DNA from: Poecilobothrus nobilitatus | Taxonomy: Eukaryota; Arthropoda; Insecta; Diptera; Dolichopodidae | Length of the DNA stretch: 64,000 bases | Reading direction: 5' to 3' | NCBI GenBank assembly: GCA_947095535.1 | Contig: OX352774.1 | Location: forward strand, 263,349,843 to 263,413,842 | Shown here: positions 50,063 to 63,100 of the stretch, piece by piece | Position numbering within the stretch: position 1 is the stretch's first letter | Layout of the letters: each line of letters opens with the position of its first letter | Notes under the pieces: model-generated | Databases searched by the model: none | Seen by the model: the letters and a program-made list of their open reading frames with translations, nothing else | What the model was told of the DNA's origin: nothing | Translations under genes and position numbers: made by a program

Positions 50063-53000
50063 AGTTTTCCATTAAAATATTATATAGGATATTTATATTT
50101 TTAAATAATATATGTATGTATTTATATATAAATGTATGTTTGTATGTAAGTATGTAAACACAATTTTTATTTTCAGTATTGCAATTTGAAACTTGTTATT
50201 TTTCGTTACCTTATGGTCTCTTTTTTTTTTTTGTATTTTTTAATGTGGTCTAATGTATATAAATACAGAATATATTTTTAAATACATATTTTATTAAAAG
50301 TATTTATATATTTATATGTATGTACCTATGTAGAGTGTTCATATAAAATATACGAATATATATGTATGCAATGACAAAGTAGGTCATGGATGGCGGATAA
50401 TTGTTGTCCTAGCAGTTAGTATGTTTGTATATATGTATAAACTAGTTAAATTTTAATGTATAAGTGATATACGTACAAATGGATGTGCATTCAAAAATTG
50501 TTAAAATTTTTTTTTTTTTTTAATTATAAACATTGACACCTTCAGAACATATAAAAAAAAAAAAAACAAAAAACAAATTTTTTTTAGAACAGAATTTTTT
50601 AAGTGGGTACTAAAATAATTTCATTTTAAACCCATCATGTTTTGTGTTAACCCAAAAAAATGATGATTGAAGAATGGTAGGGAATGAGAGAAGGCGATAC
50701 GCGCTTATATTTTTGTAGGAGGAACACAAAAACTATGTTCAAATTTTTAAGTATTAAATTGAGCGAAAATTAAATATACAAAAGGGTTGGAAAAGGCAAA
50801 AAAAAAAAATAAAAAATAAAATTACAAAAATACAAGAAACCTTTTAAATACTTAAAATTTTGTCCAAGTACACTACTAATTTTTTAAAGGTTTAGTAAAA
50901 AATTTCACCCCCGTTTTAACTTTATTTTACGCTATTACCGTTAATTTCTTTTCTTTTTTTGTTTTTGTTGCTTAATTTTTTTGCAACACACTACGTGAGA
51001 ATATTTAATTGGATTGGCGAAGTGAAGAAGAAGAAAAAGCTGAATCATAGTTGAATCATATCAAAAAATTTACATTAAAAGAAATTTGGTTTTATCCTAG
51101 AATTGAAAGTATATACAATTTCAAAATATTTATATATAGAAAAAAAAAATTGAAGAGAAGCGGATTGTAATAGAATGTAAAATAGCAATTAGCTCAGTAA
51201 TTTATAAAACATTCAAGAATATTACAAAGGATTTTTAAATTAGAAAGGGTGGTAAATGGGTGAAAATTGATATTAAACGGAAGTGATCCTATATTTATTA
51301 AAATGATAAAATATACAAAATATACTCATATAAATAAAGTTAAATTTTTTAAAAATCATTAATTTGTTAATTGTAAAATGAACAAAAACAAATGGTGTAT
51401 CCATTGGAAAAAGAAAAAACCGTGGTATAGCAGATTCTATGCCAAAACAAAATTTACAATAGAATTTGTCTTTTGTTTGGAATCGTTGTAACATAAACTG
51501 GTTGTAAAAAACTAAACATACTCGTATAAATAAAAAATAAAACAAGAGCTGGATTAAAACGCTAATTACTCATGTAGGGGAAAGTATATTTCAGGAAAAA
51601 AGATAAGGATTTTCTATATAAGATTGCAAAACTTAGTCGGTGTCAATTACTACAAGAATTATTAATTAAATGTTTTATATATAGGAAAAATCAAAACAGA
51701 ATATAAAAAATTTATATAATTCACCATATAAAGAAATTCTTTTTAACAGATTTTTTCTTCTAATAATAATATTCCTTTCAACCTTCATCCTTTTCAAATA
51801 TTTTTTCAATCTCAATAATCTGAAAAATTCCATTTAATTCATATTACAGATTTCAAGCGCATTGCATGGTTTAAACTTTTCATGGTATTCTAACTAAATA
51901 AAAGTACTTCAGGAAAAGTATACTGCATCTTTTTGGTCTGAATCAATCATTTTCTTTTACCTTTCCAAAATATAAAACAAATATGTCGGATGTAAAGTAT
52001 GATATATAAATAAATTATAAACAATGCAGATTATGAAATCAAAACATCAAGTGAAAATCTATGTGTAGGGTACAGGCATATTTTAAGAAAAAAAGGATCT
52101 TATAAATTTTTTATTTAATTCTGAAGTTACATATTTCTAGCTAGCTGTAGCTGAGTTTTATGAGCATTACACCAATATCTTATGTCGATGCATAGGACAT
52201 AATAAGTATATGTGAGAATAGAGGCGGAAGATATTATGGTAGAGTGCCGACTCTCATCGTCGAAAAGCCCATTCGGAATAATTTTGTGATTATTAGTTGG
52301 AATCAATTCTAATAATAAAAATATTTTTTTAAACTTTAAAGGTATTCTTACTGTCCTACATTATCTATCATATCTCCATATTCCTTCTATATACATTCAC
52401 TTTTCTTCCATCATGCATCTGTTGCACAGATAAACGTATAAACTTAACAGTTGTACAATTAATAGGAAAAAGAAAACAAGATGGAGTTTTATTGTGAGTG
52501 ATAGGTTCTACTCAAAAAACTCTTTATTAAATGTAAATATTAACCGTGTAAGGTTTTAAGATATGATTTTAATCTATAAATACTAAAATATTTACTATTA
52601 ATATCATTTCATTAAGAATTAATATATTTATTTAAAAATAATGTTTTTTTTTTTTTAAGATTTTTGATATTCTTTAAAATTCTTACAAAAATTTATTTTT
52701 CCTCAAAATACTTCTAAATACCCCCTTTATGTAAACTATCTAACTTAATAGAACGTTATCATTATAAGGATAGCATACCATTAACAACTGACATTTTTTT
52801 TTTTGTTTTCTTTTTATCTTAACCTTTTTTTATTAACACTTAAGTCCTGCCTTTCAATAAGATTTTAACAAGGGTTTCTGATTTTCTTTTAAATAATGTA
52901 CCATGTAATAGAGAAAAATGATTTGTTTATGTAATTTCAATTAACGTTTAAGTAAAAAGAACAAAATGATATTTAATTCCCTGGACATGTCCTTTTAAAA

Positions 53001-53738
53001 TGGTGTTAATTGAAATTTTTAAGAAGTAAAATAAAATGAGAAAAAAAAAATAAAATTTTTTTTTATTTTTGTCTAATCTAAAATAAAGTACACGATAAAT
53101 AGAATGTACCTATTACTAATAAAATATTTAAAATATTTTGGCATTTTTATTAAAAATTTATTATATATTATGTTACTTTTAAGATTTTATTTTTGTAAAT
53201 TTTAGTTTCTATTGTATTTTCTGTTTTATTTTTGTATATTTTGAATTTTTTTTTTAATTAACTTACTTAATTTACAGTCAACCTTCGTTCATGTATTTTT
53301 AATAATTTTTATATTATGCAATTACCTGTAATTAAAAAGGTAAAAAAAAAAAAAATATTAATTGAAATTAAAATAAATAATTTGATAAAAAAGTCAGAAT
53401 AAATTTTAATTGTATTATATAATCAAAATTTGTATAAAAACCGATTACAAATATCGGTATATCGATTTCTAAACCAAAAATATTTTTGTAAGGATAATTT
53501 TTTATTTAAGACACAAAAGCAGATTTTTAGTCTAAACAAAATTGGGATTTTTAAAATAAAGTTTTCTTTTTACTGAATAAACCCTTTAAAATTAAAACAC
53601 GTGTAGATTGAAAACTTTTTGACACTACAGCCCAACAATATTTCGGCCAAATATAAGATAATGTTTTAAAATTTGTGCGCATTAATAAATTTATTTAGAA
53701 AATATTTAAATTGATAGAATCTTATACATACATTTGTT
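50063..53738. other. AT-rich DNA, no gene seen
   Basis: Poly-A/T tracts and TA patches, plus one tRNA-like relic (52222-52283). The 90-codon minus frame at 51273 has no support. Confidence 0.5.
52222..52283 (+). pseudogene. Possible tRNA-derived SINE relic
   Basis: GGCGGAAGATATTATGGTAG, AGTGCCGACTCTCATCGTCG and CCCATTCGGAATAA recall the D-arm, anticodon arm and box B of a tRNA-like SINE head in that order. Pairing of the arms is poor and no A-rich tail or direct repeat is evident. AGAGTGCCGACTCT is also a small perfect dyad. Confidence 0.2.
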
Positions 53739-53935
53739 GCTATTAAGGCCTTGAAATGCTGCTAGGTTAGCTCAGCTATTATCAGTACCTGTTTCTCATC
53801 TTTAAATGAACAGGGTGAAGTATTCGATATCGAACATGAATACCTGGACATAGTCGCTCCTAGAAAAATGCAAAGCTGATGAACTCGCTAAGAGTGGTAA
53901 AAAAACTTCAAATGCTCAAACAAAAGGAAAATCAC
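53739..53935 (+). pseudogene. Decayed non-LTR retrotransposon RNase H fragment
   Basis: Conceptual reading gives AIKAL, then an in-frame TAG, then a segment with SLNEQGE. After a frame change come IPGHSRS, another TAG, and after a second frame change KADELAKSG. The order AIKAL - LNE.G - PGHS - ADELA matches the RNase H domain found at the end of ORF2 in several insect non-LTR retrotransposon clades (for example I and R1-related; the clade is not determinable here). At least two stops and two frame changes make it inactive. Reverse transcriptase and endonuclease are not visible nearby. Possible continuation to about 54130 is too decayed to call. Confidence 0.7.
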
Positions 53936-54937
53936 AAGCTTTTTATTACAACATTAGTATAAATATTGGTCACAACAATAATTTTCAGTTCAGCAGAATT
54001 ATATAGACTTTAATCAGATACTTCAGAATAAAAATCTGTAGTATTTACTTTTTGTCGGTCGGTAAATCATAGCATAATTAGCAAAGCTGACATCACTAGA
54101 ATAAATGTGGATAATCATCAAAGGTCAAGTAATTTCAGAATTTTCAGAATTGATGGAGTTTTTGTAGAAGTTGTATAGAACTCTTGTTTTTAAAATCAAA
54201 AAAACTAATCTAGCATTAAGACAATTAATAATATTATTAAAAGGTGATGCCATCAAATCTTGAAGAAAATTCAACAAATTTTAATAAACTGGTATACTTT
54301 AAAATAAACTGGATAATGGCATGCTGGACTGGTAAATAATATTTTCTTGTTCTTTTTTTTTTAAATATTGAATCCAATAAGAAATTTTAGTTATTAGGAC
54401 TGTAGGAGTACTTTCAGTAAATCTAATTCATTAATTTAACATCAAAAAATTTTATTATATAATCATAATATAAATATAAGAAATAAAAAACAAAACTCTA
54501 TTACAAATAAATCATTGAATTGAATTTAATTTTACAGAAACCTTGTCATAGTCAATATTTTAAGGAAAAATAATTTTATTTCCGAAATAGACTATAGAAC
54601 TAGTTTCCATGGCTTTTATAGTCCTGTACTAGTTTTAAATGGTATTTGTGAAAATAAAAAATAATTTAAAAAATTTTATATTTTATTAAATAAAAAGATA
54701 TTAAAAAAAATAATTTTCACGAAATAAATATTTGTATTGTCCATCTAATATCCATTATATACACAAAGAGAAAAACGGATAACAAAAGCATAACAGAATT
54801 TGAGAAAATATTATGCAACAAATTCTCAAATTAGATTTCTATTTTTAGCTATCATTTATATATATTAAACAAGCAGTAATGTGATATTCTTCCTAAAAGT
54901 CCTTGAAAAATAAATAAATTTTTATTACTAATATAGT
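53936..54937. other. AT-rich DNA, no gene seen
   Basis: May contain further decayed sequence of the retrotransposon on its left side. Nothing else is recognised. Confidence 0.5.
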
Positions 54938-55322
54938 AAAAAACGTGGAAGAGTGCAGTAGAGTAGACTGTGTCAACTCTGAGATACCCGTATGAACGTA
55001 ATATACCCTGTTTCTATAAAACTTGACCATCTTTTAAAAATTTTCTTCTTTCATCTGTATCTGCTTTAGTACCGACGTTAACTACAGAGATATATTTATG
55101 TAAATTGTGGAGTTGTATGACAGCTACCCGAATCTATTGCACAAGCCAAATTTTACGGACGGACGGAATTTAATGACGGACGTACATGGCTTAATTGACT
55201 CAGAATTCGATTCTGAGCGCCGCTCCATACCTTTGACACTATATCTAGCTCGACTCCTTTAAGGTGTCACAAACGTAATGGCAAATTTATTATACTCTTG
55301 AACATAGTTCACACGGGTATAA
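54938..55322 (-). mobile_element. Family B dispersed element, core-deleted, inverted relative to 48982
   Basis: Read on the minus strand: TATACCCGTGTGAAC, TTCAAGAGTATAATAAATTT, ACGTTTGTGACACCTTAAAG, GAGTCGAGCTAGATATAG, TCAGAATCGAATTCTGAGTC, a GTCC run, then GTAGCTGTCATACAACTCC, GTTCATACGGGTATCTCAG, AGTTGACACAGTCTACTC, and an end near CCACGTTTTTT. The terminal motifs ATACCCGTnTGAAC and GTTCATACGGGTAT are perfect or nearly perfect inverted repeats in this copy. At 385 bp it lacks the tandem core of the long copy. Confidence 0.8.
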
Positions 55323-56261
55323 AAAGGGCTAAGATGACAGAAATTAGATCTTATAACGAAATATTAGCTTTTACTATTGAATATAGGTGGGAAATTGAAA
55401 TTATTTTTAAACTGTTATTTATGAAATACAAAACTTTAATATGAGCATCAGTAAATAACAGTATCAGTTTGGGAGAAGGGAAGCTGAATATTATACCGAG
55501 CTGAAAATTATGAAAATTATGCATCTTCTTGTAAATTGAAGGATCATTGGTAATTTGCATTATTTTCAATTTATCTTCATCGTTTCAAAACATCCCACCT
55601 GTTTACATAACCTATTATCTCAAAAAGTCATTCCTCAAATATTGATTTTCAATTTTCCAGATGTAAAACAAAAAAAATATATGTAGGTATACTCAAATTG
55701 TTGTTTTCACCGACGATACTAATTTAGGATTTAATCTGTGTAGGTGTATAGTGTCAGGATCATATAATAAAAAAGGTTTTTCAACTACAATTCATTTTGT
55801 TTTTATTCTTAATAACATTTTAATAAGAATGACTGTTATCATATTGATAGTAAAAATTTTCTTCATTTATTCTCTATTGTCCTGTTTAAACACCTAATTT
55901 TACCACTTTTTGATTAAATAAATTATAGTTCTACATCATCATCTTCTCGTTACTAAGACACTATTAATAAAGCTTCAATGTTTTCAAAGCAAGTTTATTG
56001 AAAAAAATAAATTAAAATAGGAATTGAAAGGACTGTAGAATTAAAAAACCATAAAACTGTTAGTAATAAATAATAAAAGTGGAAAAAACAAAAACAAATA
56101 AAACAATTTGATGAAGAATAAAATGATATTTTATAATACAAAAATGTCTTATAAATCCTATAATAAAATTTCAGATCAAATGTTAAAAACAAAGAGAAGA
56201 TTTTCTGTAAATAACAAAATCTTTAAAACTGATGAATTTAATATATTTTTAAATAGACAAA
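55323..56261. other. AT-rich DNA, no gene seen
   Basis: The overlapping minus and plus frames at 55995-56302 are chance Lys/Phe frames. Confidence 0.5.
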
Positions 56262-56414
56262 ATTCCAAAATAATTTTTTTTATTAAACCTACCCACGGTT
56301 AAAATTTCATTGCTCTATTTTTAATGTTGTAGAAATTTTGTAACCAGATGGACGGACAGAATGAAACTAATATTCATATTTTTTCAAATTTTTTTTTGGA
56401 AATGTGCTAAAAAA
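56262..56414 (-). mobile_element. Family A 5'-end fragment
   Basis: On the minus strand: TTTTTTTAGCACATTTCC, TTAGTTTCATTCTGTCCGTC, TTTCTACAAC, 'AGAGCAATGAAATTTTAACC', then AAAAAAATTATTTTGGAATT where similarity to the family stops. Only the first 150 bp are present. Confidence 0.7.
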
Positions 56415-57100
56415 ATATAGGTATAGAGACAATTTTTAAAACTAATTAAATAGAAGAGCACGAAAAGCATTTACACAAAACTTTCAATATAATAAATTCG
56501 AACAGCGTAAATTTTTTTTAACAGCCTCAAAAACTTGACGATCTAAGCATATAATGTTCATTTATAATACATATAGCAATATAGTTACATAAGAGTAAAA
56601 TTTTATTTTACACTGGTGAAATAATTCATCGCACCCAGTCAAACAGGAGAAAACTGAACACATCCAAAACATCTGAATACATTAGGTCTTTTAAATTTCG
56701 TTAACGTTAATTTTTTCGTTTCGTTAATTCGTCGTTCGAAGTGCGTTAATTCATTAAAATACTTCAAATGTCCGAAAATGTATGCAGATAACTGCTTTGA
56801 TTCGAACATATAGCGAAGAAGTTCAACTTGTACAATGATGTATTGTTTACCTTAACAGTAAAGCATAATGAAAGAGTAGAAATTTAAAGAAAATTGATTG
56901 ATGCCTGAAATATTAAAAATTCTCATATCTTGTTAAACAATTTTGGAGAATAGATTTAAGAGAAATTGCAAATTTCAAGAAGAGCAATACAAGAATCCTA
57001 ATACACAATAACTACTAAGCAATAAAGATTTTTCTATAGTCGAATAATTAACGGCTTAAAGAGATAAATAATTTCAGAAACTGAAGCTACGTCAAATATA
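56415..57100. other. Unique AT-rich DNA flanking the satellite
   Basis: GTTAACGTTAA / TTCGTTAATTCG motifs near 56700-56750 form a small GTTAA-rich patch. No gene was seen. Similarity to the satellite monomer stops abruptly at about 57095-57101. Confidence 0.55.
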
Positions 57101-60100
57101 TTTAGAAATATCGTTCCCTACACAAAAACTCTATTTTTTGGTCAAAATTCCTATTTTGAACGAAAATATTATGTTTTTATTGAAGAAGGAAAAATGATAT
57201 CAAAATAAGCTTAAAATCAGGAAAAAACAACGGGAAATGGTAGAAAAATCGATTTAAAGATTCGGTATTTTGAAAATCCATTTTCAGGCGATATAAATTA
57301 GTTATGACTTTTGGATTTCGTTTTTATATTTAGAAATATCGTTCCCTACACAAAAACTCTATTTTTTGGTTAAAATTCCTATTCTGGAGGAAAATATTCA
57401 GTTTTTATTGAAGAAGCAAAAATGATATCAAAATAAGCTTAAAATCAGGAAAAAACAACGGGAAATGGTAGAAAATACGATTTAAAGATTCGGTATTTCC
57501 AAAATCCATTTTCAGGCGATATAAATTAGTTATGACTTTCGGATTTCGTTTTTATATTTAGAAATATTGTCCCCTACACAAAAACTATATTTTTTGGTCA
57601 AAATTCCTATTCTGAAGGAAAATATTCAGTTTTTACTGAAGAAGCAAAAATGATATACAAACTAAGCTTAAAATCAGGAAAAAACAACGGGAAATGGTAG
57701 GAAAATCGTATTAAAGATTCGGTATTTTCAAAATCTATTTTCACGCGATATAAATTAGTTATGACTTTTGGATTTCGTTTTTATATTTAGAAATATCGTT
57801 CCCTACACAAAAACTATATTTTTTGGTCAAAATTCCTATTCTGAAGGAAAATATTCAGTTTTTACTGAAGAAGCAAAAATGATATCAAAATAAGCTTAAA
57901 ATCAGGAAAAACCAACGGGAAATGGTAGAAAAATCGATTTAAAGATTCGGTATTTTCAAAATCCATTTTCACGCGATATAAATTAGTTATGACTTTCGGA
58001 TTTCGTTTTTATATTTTGAAATATTGTCCCTAAACAAAAACTATATTTTTTGGTCAAAATTTCTATTCTGAAGGAAAATATTCATTTTTTACTGAAGAAG
58101 CAAAAATGATATCAAAATAAGCTTAAAATCAGGAAAAAACAACGGGAAATGGTAGAAAAATCGATTTAAAGATTCGGTATTTTCAAAATCCATTTTCACG
58201 CGATATAAATTAGTTATGACTTTTGGATTTCGTTTTTATATTTTGAAATATTGTCCCTAAACAAAAACTATATTTTTTGGTCAAAATTCCTATTCTGAAG
58301 GAAAATATTCAGTCTTTACTGAAGAAGCAAAAATGATATCAAAATAAGCTTAAAATCAGGAAAAAACAACGGGAAATGGTAGAAAAATCGATTTAAAGAT
58401 TCCGTATTTTCAAAATCCATTTTCAGGCGATATACATTAGTTATGACTTTCGGATTTCGTTTTTATATTTAGAAATATCGTTCCCTAAACAAAAACTATA
58501 TTTTTTGGTCAAAATTCCTATTCTGAAGGAAAATATTCAGTCTTTACTGAAGAAGCAAAAATGATATCAAAATAAGCTTAAAATCGTGAAAAAGCAACGG
58601 GAAATGGTAGAAAAATCGATTTAAAGATTGGGTATTTTCAAAATCCATTTTCAGGCGATATACATTAGTTATGACTTTCGGATTTCGTTTTTATATTTAG
58701 AAATATTGTCCCCAACACAAAAACTCTATTTTTTGGTCAAAATTCCTATTTTGAAGGAAAATATTCAGTTTTTATTGAAGAAGCAAAAATGATATCAAAA
58801 TAAGCTTAAAATTAGGAAAAAAAAACGGGAAATGGTAGAAACATCGAATTAAAGATTCGGTATTTTCAAAATTCATTTTCAGGCGATATAAATTAGTTAT
58901 GACTTTTGGATTTCGTTTTTATATTTAGAAATATCGTTCCCTACACAAAAACTATATTTTTTGTCAAAATTCCTATTTTGAAGGAAAATATTCAGTTTTT
59001 ACTGAAGAAGCAAAAATGATATCAAAATAAGCTTAAAATCAGGAAAAACCAACGGGAAATGGTAGAAAAATCGATTTAAAGATTCCGTATTTTCAAAATC
59101 CATTTTCAGGCGATATAAATTAGTTATGACTTTCGGATTTCGTTTTTATATTTAGAAATATTGTCCCCTACACAAAAACTATATTTTTTGGTCAAAATTC
59201 CTATTCTGAAGGAAAATATTCAGTTTTTACTGAAGAAGCAAAAATGATATCAAAATAAGCTTAAAATCAGGAAAAAACAACGGGAAATGGTAGAAAAATC
59301 GATTTAAAGATTCCGTATTTTCAAAATCCATTTTCAGGCGATATAAATTAGTTATGACTTTCGGATTTCGTTTTTATATTTAGAAATATTGTCCCCTACA
59401 CAAAAACTATATTTTTTGGTCAAAATTCCTATTCTGAAGGAAAATATTCAGTTTTTACTGAAGAAGCAAAAATGATATCAAAATAAGCTTAATATCGTGA
59501 AAAAACAACGGGAAATAGTAGAAAAATCGATTTAAAGATTCGGTATTTTCAAAATCCATTTTCAGGCGATATAAATTAGTTATGACTTTCGGATTTCGTT
59601 TTTATATTTAGAAATATTGTCCCCTACACAAAAACTATATTTTTTGGTCAAAATTCCTATTCTGAAGGAAAATATTCAGTTTTTACTGAAGAAGCAAAAA
59701 TGATATCAAAATAAGCTTAATATCGTGAAAAAACAACGAGAAATGGTAGAAAAATCGATTTAAAGATTCCGTATTTTCAAAATCCATTTTCAGGCGATAT
59801 AAATTAGTTATGACTTTCGGATTTCGTTTTTATATTTAGAAATATTGTCCCCTACACAAAAACTATATTTTTTGGTCAAAATTCCTATTCTGAAGGAAAA
59901 TATTCAGTTTTTACTGAAGAAGCAAAAATGATATCAAAATAAGCTTAAAATCAGGAAAAAACAACGGGAAATGGTAGAAAACTCGATTTAAAGATTCGGT
60001 ATTTTCAAAGTCTATTTTCACGCGATATAAATTAGTTATGACTTTTGGATTTCGTTTTTATATTTAGAAATATCGTTCCCTACAGAAAAACTCTATTTTT

Positions 60101-63100
60101 TGGTCAAAATTCCTATTTTGAAGGAAAATATTCAGTTTTTATTGAAGAAGCAAAAATGATATCAAAATAAGCTTAAAATCAGGAAAAAACAACGGGAAAT
60201 AGTAGAAAAATCGATTTAAAGATTCCGTATTTTCAAAATCCATTTTCAGGCGATATAAATTAGTTATGACTTTCGGATTTCGTTTTTATATTTAGAAATA
60301 TTGTCCCCTACACAAAAACTATATTTTGTGGTCAAAATTCCTATTCTGAAGGAAAATATTCAGTTTTTACTGAAGAAGCAAAAATGATATCAAACTAAGC
60401 TTAAAATCAGGAAAAAACAACGGGAAATGGTAGAAAAATCGATTTAAAGATTCGGTATTTTCAAAATCCATTTTCAGGCGATATAAATTAGTTATGACTT
60501 TCGGATTTCGTTTTTATATTTAGAAATATTGTCCCCTACACAAAAACTATATTTTTTGGTTAATATTCCTATTCTGAAGGAAAATATTCAGTTTTTACTG
60601 AAGAAGCAAAAATGATATCAAAATAAGCTTAAAATCTGGAAAAAACAACGGGAAATGGTAGAAAAATCGATTTAAAGATTCCGTATTTTCAAAATCCATT
60701 TTCAGGCGATATAAATTAGTTATGACTTTCGGATTTCGTTTTTATATTTAGAAATATTGTCCCCTACACAAAAACTATATTTTTTGGTTAAAATTCCTAT
60801 TCTGGAGGAAAATATTCAGTTTTTACTGAAGAAGCAAAAATGATATCAAAATAAGCTTAAAATCTGGAAAAAACAACGGGAAATGGTAGAAAAATCGATT
60901 TAAAGATTCCGTATTTTCAAAATCCATTTTCAGGCGATATAAATTAGTTATGACTTTCGGATTTCGTTTTTATATTTAGAAATATTGTCCCCTACACAAA
61001 AACTATATTTTTTGGTCAAAATTCCTATTCTGAAGGAAAATATTCAGTTTTTACTGAAGAAGCAAAAATGATATCAAAATAAGCTTAATATCGTAAAAAA
61101 ACAACGGGAAATAGTAGAAAAATCGATTTAAAGATTCGGTATTTTCAAAATCCATTTTCAGGCGATATAAATTAGTTATGACTTTCGGATTTCGTTTTTA
61201 TATTTAGAAATATTGTCCCCTACACAAAAACTATATTTTTTGGTCAAAATTCCTATTCTGAAGGAAAATATTCAGTTTTTACTGAAGAAGCAAAAATGAT
61301 ATCAAAATAAGCTTAATATCGTGAAAAAACAACGAGAAATGGTAGAAAAATCGATTTAAAGATTCCGTATTTTCAAAATCCATTTTCAGGCGATATAAAT
61401 TAGTTATGACTTTCGGATTTCGTTTTTATATTTAGAAATATTGTCCCCTACACAAAAACTATATTTTTTGGTCAAAATTCCTATTCTGAAGGAAAATATT
61501 CAGTTTTTACTGAAGAAGCAAAAATGATATCAAAATAAGCTTAAAATCAGGAAAAAACAACGGGAAATGGTAGAAAACTCGATTTAAAGATTCGGTATTT
61601 TCAAAGTCTATTTTCACGCGATATAAATTAGTTATGACTTTTGGATTTCGTTTTTATATTTAGAAATATCGTTCCCTACAGAAAAACTCTATTTTTTGGT
61701 CAAAATTCCTATTTTGAAGGAAAATATTCAGTTTTTATTGAAGAAGCAAAAATGATATCAAAATAAGCTTAAAATCAGGAAAAAACAACGGGAAATAGTA
61801 GAAAAATCGATTTAAAGATTCCGTATTTTCAAAATCCATTTTCAGGCGATATAAATTAGTTATGACTTTCGGATTTCGTTTTTATATTTAGAAATATTGT
61901 CCCCTACACAAAAACTATATTTTGTGGTCAAAATTCCTATTCTGAAGGAAAATATTCAGTTTTTACTGAAGAAGCAAAAATGATATCAAACTAAGCTTAA
62001 AATCAGGAAAAAACAACGGGAAATGGTAGAAAAATCGATTTAAAGATTCGGTATTTTCAAAATCCATTTTCAGGCGATATAAATTAGTTATGACTTTCGG
62101 ATTTCGTTTTTATATTTAGAAATATTGTCCCCTACACAAAAACTATATTTTTTGGTTAATATTCCTATTCTGAAGGAAAATATTCAGTTTTTACTGAAGA
62201 AGCAAAAATGATATCAAAATAAGCTTAAAATCTGGAAAAAACAACGGGAAATGGTAGAAAAATCGATTTAAAGATTCCGTATTTTCAAAATCCATTTTCA
62301 GGCGATATAAATTAGTTATGACTTTCGGATTTCGTTTTTATATTTAGAAATATTGTCCCCTACACAAAAACTATATTTTTTGGTTAAAATTCCTATTCTG
62401 GAGGAAAATATTCAGTTTTTACTGAAGAAGCAAAAATGATATCAAAATAAGCTTAAAATCTCAAAAAAACAACGGGAAATGGTAGAAACATCGATTTAAA
62501 GATTCCGTATTTTCAAAATCCATTTTCAGGCCATATAAATTAGTTATGACTTTCGGATTTCGTTTTTATATTTAGAAATATTGTCCCCTACACAAAAACT
62601 ATATTTTTTGGTCAAAATTCCTATTCTGAAGGAAAATATTCAGTTTTTACTGAAGAAGCAAAAATGATATACAAACTAAGCTTAAAATCAGGAAAAAACA
62701 ACGGGAAATGGTAGGAAAATCGTATTAAAGATTCGGTATTTTCAAAATCTATTTTCACGCGATATAAATTAGTTATGACTTTTGGATTTCGTTTTTATAT
62801 TTAGAAATATCGTTCCCTACACAAAAACTATATTTTTTGGTCAAAATTCCTATTCTGAAGGAAAATATTCAGTTTTTACTGAAGAAGCAAAAATGATATC
62901 AAAATAAGCTTAAAATCAGGAAAAAACAACGGGAAATGGTAGAAAAATCGATTTAAAGATTCCGTATTTTCAAAATCCATTTTCAGGCGATATAAATTAG
63001 TTATGACTTTCGGATTTCGTTTTTATATTTAGAAATATTGTCCCCTACACAAAAACTATATTTTTTGGTCAAAATTCCTATTCTGAAGGAAAATATTCAG

